Source: Saccopteryx bilineata | Taxonomy: Eukaryota; Chordata; Mammalia; Chiroptera; Emballonuridae | DNA length: 64,000 nt | Direction of reading: 5' to 3' | Assembly: GCF_036850765.1 (NCBI RefSeq) | Contig: NC_089491.1 | Location: 129,944,266 to 130,008,265 of the forward strand | Part shown: positions 36,666-49,339 of the stretch, one piece after another | How the letters are laid out: every line of letters begins with the position of its first letter | Position numbering within the stretch: position 1 is the stretch's first letter | Translations under genes and position numbers: made by a program | Notes under the pieces: generated by a model | The model's database searches: none | The model's input: the letters and a program-made list of their open reading frames with translations, nothing else | Told to the model about the DNA's origin: nothing

Positions 36666-37735
36666 AACTTGAATAACACAACTGAAAATTGGAGGCAGAC
36701 AACACCAAACCTAGACTCAACCAGCCCTAGAAACAACAGAACCAAACACACAGACATAATGGGAAGACAGAGAAGAGCAATCCAAATGAAAACACAGAGA
36801 AATCTCCAGAAAAGGAACTGAGTGATATGGAAATAACCAAACAGCTAGATGCAGAGTTTAGAATAATGATTGTTAAGATGCTTAGGGATCTTAAACAACA
36901 ATGGATGGTCATTACAAGCAACTAAATAAAGAGATAGCATGTATAAAAAAGGACATTGAAATATTTGAAAAGAATCAGTTGGAGGTGACAAATACAATAT
37001 CAGAAATGAAGCCGACAATGGAAGAAATTAAAAAGAGGATGGACGAAGCTGAGGATTGATCAGGAAGTTGGAGAACAAGATGAAAAAAGCACAACAGCAG
37101 AACAGAATAAAAAAGAAACTCAAAAATTCTAAGGAAACTCTGAGAGAACTCTCTGACAACATGAAGAGGAATAACATCTGCATCATAGAGGTTCCTGAAG
37201 AAGAAGAGAAAGAACAAGGAATAGAAACTTAAGTCAATCAAAACATAGCTGAAAATTCCCCTAAACTGATGCAAGAAAGGGCCTCACAAGTTCAAGAAGC
37301 ACAGAGAACTCCATTAAAGAGAAACCCCAAAAGACCTACACCAAGACACATCATAATTAAAATACCAAAGCTAAGGTGTAAAGAGAAAATATTAAAAGCT
37401 GCTAGAGAAAAAAAGGTTATCACCTACAAAGGAGCCCCCATAGGGATGACATCCGACTTCTCAACAGAAAAACATGAGGCCAGAAGGGAATGGCAAGAAA
37501 TATTCAAAGTAATGCAGAACAAGATCCTACAACCAAGACTACTTTATCCAGCAAGACTATCATTTAAAATTGAAAAAGAAATAAAAAGCTTTCCAAACAA
37601 AAAGAAACTCAAGAAATTCATTACAACCAAACAAATGCTGCAGGAAAGGTTAAGGGACCTGTTACAAACAGTTCAAAGTGGGAAAAGAATATACCAAGAG
37701 AGAAATACAGCTTTAAAGAATAAAATGGTAATAAT
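36666..37735 (+). pseudogene. L1 ORF1 fragment
   Basis: ORF1 of an L1 related to the one at 18562: a start region (MGRQRRAIQMK), coiled coil, an RRM piece (NNICIIEVPEEEEKEQ) and a C-terminal domain kept open for 160 codons at 37269-37751 (TSDFSTEKHEARREWQEIFK; ILQPRLLYPARLSFK). Earlier stops break the N-terminal part. It ends exactly at the first ORF2 codons (ATGGTAATAATC), where another L1 5' UTR begins. Confidence 0.9.
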
Positions 37736-37736
37736 C

Positions 37737-39092
37737 ATGACGTCAGTATAATGGTGCAGTAGGAAGCGATACCAAGACATCTCCCCTAAAACTCAACAAG
37801 ATCTTCAAACAGAAACAGAAAAACCTATCCTTGGAGCCTCCAGATGTTTCGCAATACGCCCGAAGGTATGGTTGAGCGAAAAATTGGCTAAATATATAAT
37901 CAAACCTCGAAGGAAATAGGGAGTAAGAAATGCTCCACTTTCCTCACTAACCTAAACAGGGCTGCTTTCACTGGGAACTGAGAATATAGAAACTGAGGCA
38001 GGTGAATAGATCCAGGTCGCGGCACAAATGGCTAAACCAGGCTATGGCACGGAGACCCAAGCAGAAGGAAAAACTGTGCCTGTGGCAACCCAGTCAATAC
38101 AAGCTAACACTCGCGCCAAACCCAGACAAAGAAATACAAGTGGGGCAGCCATTTTCCCAGATCTCCTGGTCGGCGCACACAGATAGTGAGCGAGAGTTTC
38201 CTCTGAGTGCCTTGGCAGTGTGCGCCCGTGTTATCCCACAGAGGGGCAGAGTCAGGGGCCTTTGTGTGGGCCAAAAGTGGAATTTCCAGGCCCCCCCAAT
38301 TCCCTGAAAAAGCCACGCTCAGGGAGGGAGAGAGAGCCAATTCCAACGTTGGAACTTTTCCATGCAGGCGGGGGTTTCACTCAGAGTGTGAGACATCCGG
38401 CCTGATATCTTGGTCTGTGCACAGATAGTGAGCGAGAGTTACCTCCAAGCACCCCAGCAGTGGTCGCCCACACGTGTTACTGGACAGAGTGGCAGAGCCA
38501 GAGGTCTTTGAGTGGGCGGAAACCCCGCCTGATTATGCTAGCAGCTTTGACTGACTGAGCCTTACCCCGAGCCCTGTGCTGAGTGGGAATAGAGTGGGGA
38601 GTTGCCAGCTCTTTGAGCCTCTTACTATCCAGGCAGAGGCAGCAGCAACCCCATAGCTGGATTATCAGGCTACTAATTGAGGAAGGAAAGACGAGGAGAG
38701 AGGCTCCACAAACACGGACTCTCTCACTGGCAGAGCCTATAAATGCTAATGAGCCTCGACTGCCAATGAGACTGAAGCACAATACATGACATCGCCATAG
38801 AGACTTATCAACTGCAAACCTCTACCTGAGCGTGCCAAAGGGGCAGAACCCAGAGTACAGAGTCACCAATCAGGAAGAGAGAGAGAAAAGAAAAGCAAGA
38901 AGATAACCTCTCAAAATCAAGAATAATCCGCAGACTTTATAACCTATCCCATTTTATTATATTTGTTCGTTTGTTTCTCTTATCTTCATTCTTGATTTAT
39001 TTTCCTTCTCCAATTTGGTCATTTAACTCTCTAACAGTCTTACTCTCTCCTGTCTTTGAACTACACTACCCATAAGTGTTACATATCCCATA
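37737..39092 (+). mobile_element. L1 5' UTR, cut at the duplication breakpoint
   Basis: Starts ATGACGTCAGTATAATGGTG, resembling the 5' end of another L1 5' UTR class. It continues with GC-rich sequence containing two related blocks beginning near AGATAGTGAGCGAGAGTT (about 38180 and 38423). It ends at ACACTACCCATAAGTGTTAC just before copy B. ORF1 should follow but does not. It carries no insert and is better preserved than the older L1s. The family assignment is from memory. Confidence 0.65.
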
Positions 39093-40591
39093 ACAACATA
39101 CTAAGATTTAGCAAACAGGCAAAGCAACTGGTATCACTCAACTGAGCATAAAACTAGATTTCTTATCTGATTTGATTTTCAATGAATATTTTTTTCTTTC
39201 TGAGATTTTAAAGACAGTTTTATGGTGCAATATGTTTTTTAAATTTTAGGAATCAAGCATCCTAGCATTTTTCTCTCTCTAAAATACTGTAATTAGAGTT
39301 GGATAAACATGGATCATTTTATGCTTGGCTCCTAGAGCATATTATGAATCTGCCACTATGGCATTTTAAAAACATCTCTTCTTGGTGGACAAAAACCTCC
39401 CTAATTTTTATAGCCAATGGTAATTGTATGCCTCTTCTCGCCTCTGGTGCCACATGATGACGAGCCTGGCATTAGATCAAGACCCCTCACTTCTCTGGGG
39501 GTACCTTCAGCCAAGAGATTTCTGTGGATTCTTTACGACCGTGTGAGGGAGATGGTGAGGCCAGGGCTTTTCAAATCTTCTCCTTCCTACCAGTCTAGAT
39601 GTGGCTTCTTTTGTAACCTTGTTTATAAGACTTCTGTTCAGCCAGTGGTCCATTGATTATTCAGGGTGATTGTTCTCTCTCCCTTTCTTCATGCCCCATT
39701 TACCTCTAAAAACATCTCTTCTGATTGACTGAGTAGCGTGATGACGGTGTTGCATTCTCCTTTGTCCTTTGGGCTTCCATTCCCAAGGGAAGTTCTAGAG
39801 ATTATAATCCCCACTTTATAAGAAGAATATATTTAAATTTTTACATTGCCTTTAGTTTTGGCCTTGATTTTAATTTTCAAATTACCAAAATAAAATTTAT
39901 TAAGGAAAGGAGGGAAAAGTTCTGGTTTATGACCTGGAAAAGATTGAGTGTAAGTTCCACCAACCCCACTTCCATCTTGCATCTGCTCCCCTCTCTGTGA
40001 CTACTGTGGCCAAGTATCTGTCCAAACCTGATGCCCATATTTGAATTCAGCTGTTTGTTTCCTTACTGTTGAGCATGAAGAGTTTTTTATTATATATTTG
40101 TAAACCAGTTCTTTATCAGATATGTGAAAATACCTTCTTTAAGTCGGTGGCTTATATTAAAACTGGATAGAAAACTGGCATCCACAGAGAGTTCTCCATT
40201 GTTCTCTCTCCTGTTTCACCCATCATCATGGGCTTGTCTTCTATGCAGGGAGAGCCTGGTGAGTCCCCACCTCAATGACTGATACCTCTGCTTGGCTGTC
40301 CATTTCTGACCGGATATGAGAAATGTTGTTGACCATGGCCTCATCTGGCACACTCAGACACAATAAACTCCACCTGACCTGACAGGACTCTCCTTTTCTC
40401 TTACCAGGTTGAGCAGACTCATCCTTCCACATCCACGAAACCTGAAGACGCTAGAAATGTGGGCTGGAGGCTAGCACAGGGCTGGGTTAGTGGTCATGGC
40501 TAGAGGGCCTGGAGGCGTAATTTTGGTACTGTGTTTTGCCACAAAGCCACAGGCCTGATTTTTTTGAGTATCTGGAATTCTCAGTAAGACT
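39093..40591. other. Non-repeat sequence in copy B
   Basis: Counterpart of 9818-11250. A minus-strand frame of 63 codons (40432-40241) is open here but lost in copy A through the deletion. No family is recognised. Confidence 0.5.
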
Positions 40592-40977
40592 TTTTTTTAA
40601 TTTTTTGTATTTTTCTGAAGTTAGAAACAGAGGCAATCAGACAGACTCCCGCATGGGCCCGACCCGGATCCACCCGGGATCCACCCGGCATGCCCGCCAG
40701 GGGGCGATGTCCTGTCTATCTGGGGTGCTGCTCTGTTGCAAACAGAGCCATTCTAGATGCTGAATCAGCAGCCATAGATCCATCCTCAGCACCCGAGCCA
40801 AAATTGCTCCAATGGAACCCTGGCTGAGGGAGAGGAAGAGAGAGACAAAGAAGAATTAGAGGGGTAGGGGTGGAGAAGCAGATGGGTGCTTTTCCTGTGT
40901 GCCCTGGCCAGGAATCGAACCCGGGACTCCTGCACGTCAGGCTGATGCTCTAACACTGAGCCAACCAGCCAGGGAGC
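40592..40977 (-). mobile_element. SINE type 1 (shared)
   Basis: Counterpart of 11251-11621. Contains a small internal duplication of GGATCCACCC (about 40667-40683) absent in A. The right TSD is CAGTGAGGCT at 40978-40987. Confidence 0.9.
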
Positions 40978-41579
40978 AGTGAGGCTCTTGATAGCTGCCT
41001 TCTCCTCACACTAGCTCTCGTGTGTGCTGCTGTGGCCACTGAGAACTTTTCCTGATTAGAGCATGTCCACGGTGGTCCCTGTGACTAGCTCAGTCTTCTT
41101 AAACCTGCTTTAGTGATGGAGAGGAAGTGTGGTCTCACTTGGAAATATAGCAAACAAGCTAGGTTGTCCAGATCACACTCTCTGGTGACTTGGATGCTCA
41201 GTTCAGTTGAGTTATAGAGCAGGGCGAGGTTGGTCTGGGCTGGGAGGAAGAGCAGAGGTGGGAGACATGGAGCAGGAGAGAAGCATGTCAGGTGGAACAT
41301 TCCAGTTGAGCACGTCACTCCCAGGTCACTTCATGTCCTCCACTCCCAGTCCGTGCTCTTCCCTCCCTCCTTGAGGTCTGAGCCCCAGAACTCAGGACAC
41401 CTGCTTTTCCAAACAAGGATCCAAGTATACAAGGTGACCACGGATATGGGGAAATGTACCTCACACCTTAAAATCCTGTGTACATTAGACCGAGATTCTC
41501 AACTTCGGAAGACTGTCCTAACTAAACAGAGATTTGTGAACACAGATGTTCCCTTCAGCACATGATGGGAGTGAAAATC

Positions 41580-41770
41580 AGAAGCCTGACATTGGGCTGA
41601 GATACAGAGAACCCAGATTCAAAACCCCAAGGTCGCCAGCTTCAGCACAGGCTCACCAGCTTGAGTGCTGAGTCGATGGCTTGAGTGTGGGATCATAGAC
41701 ATGCTTCTCATCTCTCTCCCTTCCTGCCTGTCTGTCCCTTTCTCTGTCTCTCTCTGTCTGTATCACAAAA
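41580..41770 (+). mobile_element. SINE type 3, head deleted
   Basis: Counterpart of 12233-12440. About 26 bases of the tRNA-like head are missing after GCCTGAC. Confidence 0.75.
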
Positions 41771-42210
41771 AAAGTTAAGAAAAAGAAACAATTTAGTTAT
41801 ATAGCAGAAGCTTTGGAAATTCTGATGTGGGGACACCAGAAATTGCAAGGACATGCCTAAGGAAATGAGGCTTTGGAAGAGTAGATGCCCAGGAATCCTC
41901 CCCATCTAACACCTACCAGTGCACACAAACCCATGAACAGGCACACACTCTCACATGTGCACACAACGGTGCAGGAACACAGGTGTAGGCATGAACAATT
42001 GCCAACACTAAGTGAGCACCTGTAGAATTTGCCGGGTCCTGCACACTGTCCTCCCAGAGAAGCGGTTTTCCTACTCCTTCCAGGGAGCTGCTGGGGCCTC
42101 TCTGTCCTCACTTTGTCCCTGTGGCTGGTCACAACCAGACCAGAAGGCTTCCAATTGATAGGGACAGGGCTCTTCCACTGGCGGGTTTCTTTGTTTTGTT
42201 TTGATTTGTT

Positions 42211-42290
42211 TTCTTTTTGTAACAGAGATAGAGAGAGGGACTGATAAGTACAGACAGACAGGAAGGAAGAGAGAAAAGAAGCATCAATTT
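42211..42290 (-). mobile_element. SINE tail fragment
   Basis: Counterpart of 12869-12957. Confidence 0.5.
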
Positions 42291-42295
42291 TTGGG

Positions 42296-42480
42296 CCTGA
42301 CCTGTGGTGGCGCAGTGGATAAAGCGTCGACCTGGAAATGCTGAGGTCGCTGGTTCGAAACCCTGGGTTTGCCTGGTCAAGGCACATATGGGAGTTGATG
42401 CTTCCAGCACCTCCGCCCTGTCTCTTTCTCTCTCTCTCCCTCTCTCTCCTCTCTAAAATGAATAAAATAAAAAATTAAAA
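42296..42480 (+). mobile_element. SINE type 2 (shared)
   Basis: Counterpart of 12965-13150, with intact A- and B-box-like stretches. Confidence 0.88.
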
Positions 42481-42529
42481 TTTTTGTTGCCTCACCATAG
42501 TTGTTCAATGATTGCTTTCTCATATACAC

Positions 42530-42712
42530 CTTGACCGGGGGGCTACAGCAGACAGAGTAACAACTTGCTCAAGCCAGCAAACTTGGGTTCAAGCTGGTGA
42601 GATTTGCTCAAACGAGATGAGCCTGCGCTACAGCTGGTGAGCTCGGGATTTTGAACCTGGGTCCTCTCCGTCCCAGTCCGACTCTATCCACTGTGCCACC
42701 GCCTGGTCAGGA
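42530..42712 (-). mobile_element. SINE type 3 (shared)
   Basis: Counterpart of 13198-13380. Confidence 0.72.
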
Positions 42713-43374
42713 CCTCACTGGTGTTTCACAGTGCCTGTGTCCCTATCGGGGAGGTTGAGCATCAGCTGACTTGCACTAGCATGTGCACTGCCTCTCAGGG
42801 GAAGTGTGTGTGTTCGCTCTCTGTCCCTTTAGCAAACTCCTACTTTAGGGAAGTTTCAGCCCCACAGGGATATGAAACCTCTCCTTGCCTTTGGGTTCTG
42901 AGGAATGCTTTCAGGCTGTGGTTTGCCTTTCCAGATTTCTGCACTTTTTTTCCTGTTTGTTTTATAGCCAGAAAAAGCTAGCCATTGCCTGATTTGCTTC
43001 TGGCCCTAGGGGTCACACTGAGCACCACGGTCTCTCCCCGTAGATTATGCACAACTTACAGAAAGGACATCTTTTTAAAATCTTGTCAGTAATTCCACCT
43101 GGGATAATCCTTTCAAATGTCAAAAGTGATTTTTCAAATAAAAACAAATGGAAGTATGGGAGCAGACACAATAACGCACATATTATAAGAGTCCACTTAT
43201 TTAAAAAGTCCAGAACAGGTAAAGGAGCAGAGACACAAAGCAAGTGAGGGGTTGCAAGGGGCGGGAGGAGTGGCGAGTGGGTCCATATGGGGAGATGGAA
43301 CAATATGCATTGAAATAGTGGTGATGCTTGCACATAATTGCAAAGTTAAATTACGATCAGGAATGGCATTGCTT

Positions 43375-43947
43375 AAAATATAATAAATCACTTTTATTTG
43401 TTATTTTTATCTGTTCATCACACTATGAAAAACATAATATAAAAAAACAAATAATAACCTAATATAAAAATGCAGAACAATTAAAAACTTAAAATAATAA
43501 TGTGAATCATACCATGGAATAAAATAAAAACATAACATAAAAAAACTATCAAAAAGAGGTGATAAAACAAATTCTTCTGATGTGCTAGGGACAGCTGATT
43601 GAAGAACAAGCAGGTCTCGAGCTGGCCCTGATGGGTTGTTCTGAGGCAGCTCCTCTCATCTGGCTACAACCTGGACACGTTCCGTAGAGGGCTCCTGAGG
43701 CAGCTCTGATGGGGCCTCAGTGTGGTCTGGAAAAACTGCACAGGCCGCCCGGCTCCAGAGCTGCAGCTGGAGTGGCTGCTGGAGGAGGCATGGCCGCTGG
43801 AGTTGGGCACCCCTCCAGGTCTGGGTTGGCCTCCAGGTCTGCCTGTGCAGCTGGCTCCCCTAGATGTCCCTCAGGCGGAGCAGGAGCCAGCTCTGCCTCC
43901 TGGTCCCCTACCCCAAGCATCCCCTCAGACAAGAGCAGTGACATCAC
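43375..43947 (-). pseudogene. Unrecognised gene-like unit, minus-strand paralogue (copy B)
   Basis: Counterpart of 14040-14610. The first frame (43947-43717) reads EAELAPAPPEGHLGEPAAQADLEAN, closer to the plus-strand unit than copy A's version is. The second half is again in another frame, so the frameshift predates the duplication. An AATAAA lies downstream on the minus strand. Function unknown. Confidence 0.6.
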
Positions 43948-44324
43948 TACTTGGCCAGAGCAATGACATCACCACACAGTGCCCTCAATACCTGATGAGA
44001 GAGCCCAACAGAACTTGGAACCCTGGTAACCAGGCAACCACATTGTAAAACAACTGCTACCCAGCTCACTTGCCCAGAGACTTGGGAAGAGTCAACATGT
44101 TCTCGTGCTGTCTTCCCCTGTCCCGAGGCCGTGCCACACCAAAAAAAAGCCGTGATGGCTTTTTCCACCGAGGCCGCCGCTGGCTCCAGACTCAGCCCAG
44201 AATTCTGTGGCCCTTTTCTCGCCGGAACCCAGAGGTAACACATGTGCACCCAGAGGCATTTCTGTCCAGTACAGGCCAACACTCTGATCTTACCTGGGCA
44301 GTTCTATGTCCCCAATGTGTGTGT

Positions 44325-44482
44325 GAGTTTTGTTTGTGAGTGTATGTGTGTGTGTGAGTGTATGTGTGTGTGTATGTGTATGTGTACGTGTATGTGTATG
44401 TGTACGTGTACGTGTATGTGTATGTGTATGTGTGTGTGTATGTGTATGTATATGTGTACGTGTATGTTTATGTGTATGTGTA
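44325..44482 (+). repeat. TG/TGTA microsatellite, expanded
   Basis: TGTGTG, TGTATG and TGTACG units over about 158 bases, against about 63 bases in copy A. Confidence 0.92.
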
Positions 44483-44731
44483 AGGAGGTTTCATGTGGGA
44501 AGACCCTGCGCTTAAGAGGAACAGGCTGAGCAGGTGGTCAGAGGCCTTGTGAACCTGGCAGTTCACAACTCAGGTAAAGGCTGGCTGGTTGGATGGAAAG
44601 TGTGAGGGCACCTTCTGCCCTAAGTTTATCTCCAGCCCTGAGGGTGAATCTCATTTCCCAGGGTGGAGGTTTATGCAGACACAGGACTGGGACTGATTCC
44701 AGAGTAGAAGGATCATTGGGTAGAAGCAGCA

Positions 44732-45184
44732 ATGACTAGGGCCAAACTGGGCTTGAAGCCTCCTGTGCAGTTGCTGGTCATGTGTTTGCAGGGTTCAGTG
44801 GAAAACATGGAGGAGCAACAGCGTGTGGAAGAGGACTCCCACACCCTCTTTACCACTGTGGGCCCTGTTCAGGGCACTACTGATGTTCAATGCCATCCTG
44901 CATTGAGAGTGACCTTCCAGGAGTCCAGGAACCTAGGACGCATGATTGGCCTCAGGAGATCTCCTTCCCGGAAGCCGCCCAGGGTCTGGAGGCCACCTAC
45001 CCCGATGCCGCGCAGGCGTCAGAGATCTCTTCCCCCAGAACCGCCCAGGCTCCAAGCACAAGTCACCATGTCTGACTCCTACTTGCAGCACCGGGCCCAT
45101 GCTAATAGAACCGGCCCATACAACCAGGAGCCAAAGGAGGCTGAGCCCGGGGGTGAGAAGCTGGGGGAGAGTGGAGGTCCATGA
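44732..45184 (+). CDS. Possible upstream coding segment (copy B)
   Basis: Open for 150 codons, extending the copy A frame at its 5' side by 22 codons (MTRAKLGLKPPVQLLVM...). In copy A a TAG at about 15357 removes that extension. Pro/Arg/Glu-rich, with no recognised domain. It could be a 5' exon of the unit downstream or a chance frame. Confidence 0.3.
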   Translation: MTRAKLGLKPPVQLLVMCLQGSVENMEEQQRVEEDSHTLFTTVGPVQGTTDVQCHPALRVTFQESRNLGRMIGLRRSPSRKPPRVWRPPTPMPRRRQRSLPPEPPRLQAQVTMSDSYLQHRAHANRTGPYNQEPKEAEPGGEKLGESGGP

Positions 45185-46381
45185 CAGATTACTGGGAGGG
45201 GTCGGTGTCAGACACACTGGGAGCACCCCTAGAGGCTGAGCAGGAGCAAAGACTAGCCTCAGACCACCCATATGCTGGGCAGCCGGTGGGGAGGACATCC
45301 TGTGGTGGGTTTTGGCCTGTGGCTGTGTTCTGTCTTAGGAAAAAATATGGAAATGCAAGCACACGAATGATCTTTTCTCCTCTAACAGATCCAGCACCAG
45401 CCCAGGAGGCAAAGCCGGCTCCTGCTCCACCTGAGGGACATCTAGAGGAGCCATCTACACAGGCAGACCTGGAGGCCGACTCTGCCCCGGAGGCCACCCC
45501 AGCCCTAGAGGCAGATCGAGACCTGGAGGCCGAGCCAGCCCAGGAGGCCGACCCAAACCTGGAAGCCGACCGAGACCTAGAGGCTGACCCAGTGCAGGAG
45601 GCCAACCCACCTCTGGATGCTGACCCAACCCTGGAGCCCGACCAAGCTCTGAAGGCCAACTGAGACCTAGAGGCCGACCTAGCACAGGAGGCCAACCCAT
45701 CTCTGGAGGCTGACCCAAACCCGGAGGCCAACACAGCTCTGGAGGCCAACCGAGACCTAGAGGCCGACCCAGCACAGGAGACCGACCGAGCTCTGGAGGC
45801 TGAACCAGCGCAGGAGGCTGACCCACCCTGGAGGCTGATACAGCCCTGGAGGCCAACCCTGTTCTGGAGGCCAACCTTGATCTGGAGGCCGACCTTGCTC
45901 TGGAGGCTGACCCAGCTCTGGAGGCAGACCCACCCTGGAGGCTGACCCGGCCCTGGAGGCCAACCCAGGCCTGGCCAGGCACCCAAATTCAGAGGCTGAG
46001 CTACTTTCTACCAGCCCTGCAGATGCAGCGATGGAGCTGGGACCAGCCTCTGCTATGCCTCCTGACCACACTGAGGCAGGAAGACCGCTGCCTGAAGAAG
46101 CCTCGATTAAATCTGTCCCAGCTCCGCCCAGACAATGGGACCTGCCCCTGAACAACACCTCAGGGCCAGCTCAGGAGCCAGTTGTTTTCCAATCAGCTAT
46201 CTCTGACACATCAGAAGACTTTATTTCCCCACTGCCCTTTGAAAGTCTTCTTTTATTTTCTTTTATTGTTCTTTTTTTATTTTCACCTTTACGTCATTTA
46301 TTTTTTCATTTTATTAATTTTCTCCTGAATTATTCTGGTTTTATTTGTTTTGTTCTTTGTCTTTTCCTTTTTTTTCCATAG
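45181..46381 (+). pseudogene. LEAD-repeat gene-like unit, interrupted (copy B)
   Basis: Counterpart of 15748-16661. The acceptor-like CTAACAG ends at 45388. The frame then reads PAPAQEAKPAPAPPEGHLEE and enters the acidic repeat, but stops at TGA 45661-45663. Other units of the same array have CGA at this place, so the stop is explained by one CpG-to-TpG change. Further frame changes occur in the expanded array. The unique C-terminal half and hydrophobic tail remain open at 46031-46381 (116 codons). The array is about twice as long as in A. The unit therefore looks degenerate in B while A's frame is continuous. Confidence 0.5.
45465..45970 (+). repeat. 15-bp coding minisatellite, expanded
   Basis: Same unit as 16013-16258. 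About 505 bases, with higher-order repetition visible as recurring GAGACCTAGAGGCCGA blocks (about 45510, 45565, 45663 and 45751). Confidence 0.88.
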
Positions 46382-46399
46382 TGTGATTCCCTCTAAGTA

Positions 46400-47811
46400 A
46401 AAAATAAAAGTGACCATTTAGATTTTAAGTTGGGCCATTCTTGAGTGTGAAATACCTTCACCATGCTGTGCAAACACAGCACTATCTCATTGCAGAATAT
46501 TCCATCACCCAGGATGGAAACTCTGCACCAAAAATACTCAGTCCCACTCCTGCCCCTGGCACCTCTCATGTGCTTTCTGTCTCTGCTCCTTTACCTATTC
46601 TGGATGCTTCTTATCAAAGAAATATTACACTAATAGGTTCCTTTTTGGATATACTCTCATACATTTAAAAAATAATTTTATCTGAATTACCAATTTTGTC
46701 TTTTGAAGGGAAAATCCCAAGTAGAATAGAGACCAGACAAGAAAAAAAAATAATGCCCTTTAGCAAGTGTGTACATCATCTCAGAGTAGAGAACAGGGTG
46801 CTGTGTGACTGTGTTATGTGAACCTTACTAGTTAAGTCTTGATTTCTGTTCACACAATAATGGGTGGGATCAACCCCCCTGGCAGGTTGACTATGAGGAT
46901 TGATCCCAACCAGGACATTTCAGCTGCTGTTCTCGGGTTGACCTCACAAATGTGGCCCAACAGAGTCTGGTGCCTGCCAAGATGTTCCTTTGGGTATGCT
47001 TCTTGTGGACCTAATTGGGTCATGTTCAGATGTGGTCTGAAGACTGTCAATAGGAAGTTCTGGGGTCTCTTGGGAGAAACTCTGGCATAGGGCAATGTCA
47101 GGTATTGTCTCCAACGACTAGTCCTGGGCTACCCATTTGAAGCTACCAAGCAATCAACATTTGTGGCTGCCTCTGCTAGACCTGTACACATGTGAAAAGG
47201 CCAGGCTGCATTCTGAGGTTAGCTTTCAAAAATACTGAGATTGGCAGCAACTCAGCCAAGGTTCAAGGCACCATGAATTCAGCCTCTGCTAGCCAACTGA
47301 CATTTTGTTTCAGTCCCTGAAAGAGCCTGTGGTGGTACCTGAGTTGCATGAGTAGGTTCTCAGTAAGGTACCAGGTAAAGATGGGGGCTATTCACCAGTG
47401 GTGTTCACAGGTTTAAACTCGGCACAAGTGCTGGGCCTGAGGACACTCAGCAAAGGTCTCAAGGAACACTAAGGCCCGCTGCCAATTGCCAACTTCTTGG
47501 AGCCCGCTGAACTTTTTGGTGGGGAGGGTCTCATGGAATAATGACAGTGAGGCAAGTGGAGCACTCAGGTTACAATAGATTAAGGTTTGCTCATGTGAAG
47601 GGAGGGCTATGCACAGGAATGGGGGTGTCAGGCATGTAAGGGGAACCTGTCCCGTGCCTGGAGACAACAACTCAGTCTCTCTCTGTGCATTTCTGACGCA
47701 CCCTGAATTTTTCCAAACTAACTCAAGGAACCCTTTAAGAATCTCTGCACCACAGGCATAAGATGAATACTCGTGACAGACTACTCCTCAGTGCTAGAGC
47801 ATGGCATGGTG
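46400..47811. other. Intergenic, nothing recognised
   Basis: Counterpart of 16690-18090. The AATAAA polyadenylation signal of the gene-like unit lies at its start (about 46402). Confidence 0.5.
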
Positions 47812-47819
47812 GTCTAAAG

Positions 47820-48009
47820 CAGGTGTCCCCAAACTACGGCCCGCAGGCTGCAAGCGGCCATCTGAGGCCATTTATCCAGCCCCCACCGCACTTCCAGAAG
47901 GGGCACCTCTTTCATGGGTGGTCAGTGAGAGGAGTACTGTATGTGGCAGCACTCAAATGGCCTGAGAGACAGTGAACTGGCCCCCTGTGTAAAAGTTTGG
48001 AAAACCCTG
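47820..48009 (-). mobile_element. Short non-autonomous hAT element (present in B, absent in A)
   Basis: 190 bp, termini CAGGTGTCCCCAAACT and AGTTTGGAAAACCCTG after orientation. It is an internally deleted member of the family at 23345. The TSD is GTCTAAAG / GGCTAAAG (47812-47819, 48010-48017), one mismatch. Copy A has a palindrome at this site instead of the element. Confidence 0.9.
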
Positions 48010-49339
48010 GGCTAAAGGAACAGGAGGGTGGGCCTAGTGCAGTTCCCAGGCTGATGTCATATGGATGGAGGGGAGTGTTTGCACCAGGAATTATGGTCTC
48101 TTAGGGCAGTGTGGGAAATGGACACAGCACAGGGTCCTTGGCAGTTGTCCCTCTGGCCCTCACTCTATATAATTCCAGTCTATCCTGGACTGCTTTTCTT
48201 TTTCTGGAGCTTCAGATATGTGTTGGTGAACAAGATATTGCACACGGGTCCTTAAAGAGGGCACCTAGATTTCTACCAGACCATCCCATGCTGAGGTGAA
48301 TTGTTCAGATATTTATATTTCTGCAGTCAATCTTATCCATTTGCTTTTATAACTTCAGCCTAGCTTACAACCAGTGACCACATAATTATATAACTTACGG
48401 GTAAGAATCCTAAACTGTTACCTCTATATGGACAACTGATGCTTTTTAAAACCAACCAATAATGGAGACTGGAAGATGGCAGTGGAGCAGGCAGATGCAC
48501 AGACTCTCAGCTCACACCACTAAACTGGATTACAAATTAATTTAGGAACAATAGGCATGAAAAACTAACTCTGGACTATAAGAACAGCTCTCCAAAACCA
48601 AGGAGCAAACAGGAAGCAAGCCACACCAAGCCTGGCTAGAAAGCTCCAAGTAGCAGTGGGTATCCTCTGCTTACATTAATATGGTACTTTACTTACATTA
48701 GGTTGAGTGCCCAGAAGGGCTCACTCCAAGGAAAAGAGCAGAAAATATCACTCACAGCCACTTGCCTGGGGACCTGGGTATGAGGTGTGTTGAAAGGGTG
48801 GCTAGTCTTTCAAAAAAAAGAGGGGAGACAGAGACAGATGGTGAGGCATAGAGGAATGCATTGGATGACCTGAGAACCTGACTCATTCAGTGCTGTATGT
48901 GGCCATAGCTGGGGGAGGGGTTGATCCTTCCACACATTACAAGTCTAATGTGGTTCTGGGTGACCCATCTCCAGACATCTCTCCAGCTACAGTCAGTGCA
49001 ATAAAACACAACTAAAAACAAGAAGTGGGGAGGAGGAGCAGTAACTCAGGTCTCCAAGGAGATCTGAGATACACTTCCCCCTACTGAAGCTGAGAAAACA
49101 CCCCACACCCGGAAAGAGTAACTGGAAGATCAGGCCTTCAAAGTCTCAGGTTATACCCACCACATTCCCTGATACAGTTTCAAATGAGCCCCCTGCTGAG
49201 ATCAGTAAACAAGACTACCACCATGTTAAGAAAACAAACAAATCAAGACTTCAAAATGGTTCTACTAGAAAAGCCATATCCATCAGTGGATTACAAATAA
49301 CAGCTGATACCAACCAAAGAAGACTTAGAAATAACATAA

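Noticed and set aside
44330..44515. Open frames of alternating Val/Cys or Met/Cys
   Set aside because: They are translations of the TG microsatellite and need no coding explanation.
45189..45986. Long minus-strand frames (265 and 175 codons) across the LEAD array
   Set aside because: A repeat whose unit length is a multiple of three stays open in several frames on both strands. These read as Ala/Ser/Arg or Gly/Leu/Pro repeats and do not continue into unique sequence in a conserved way.
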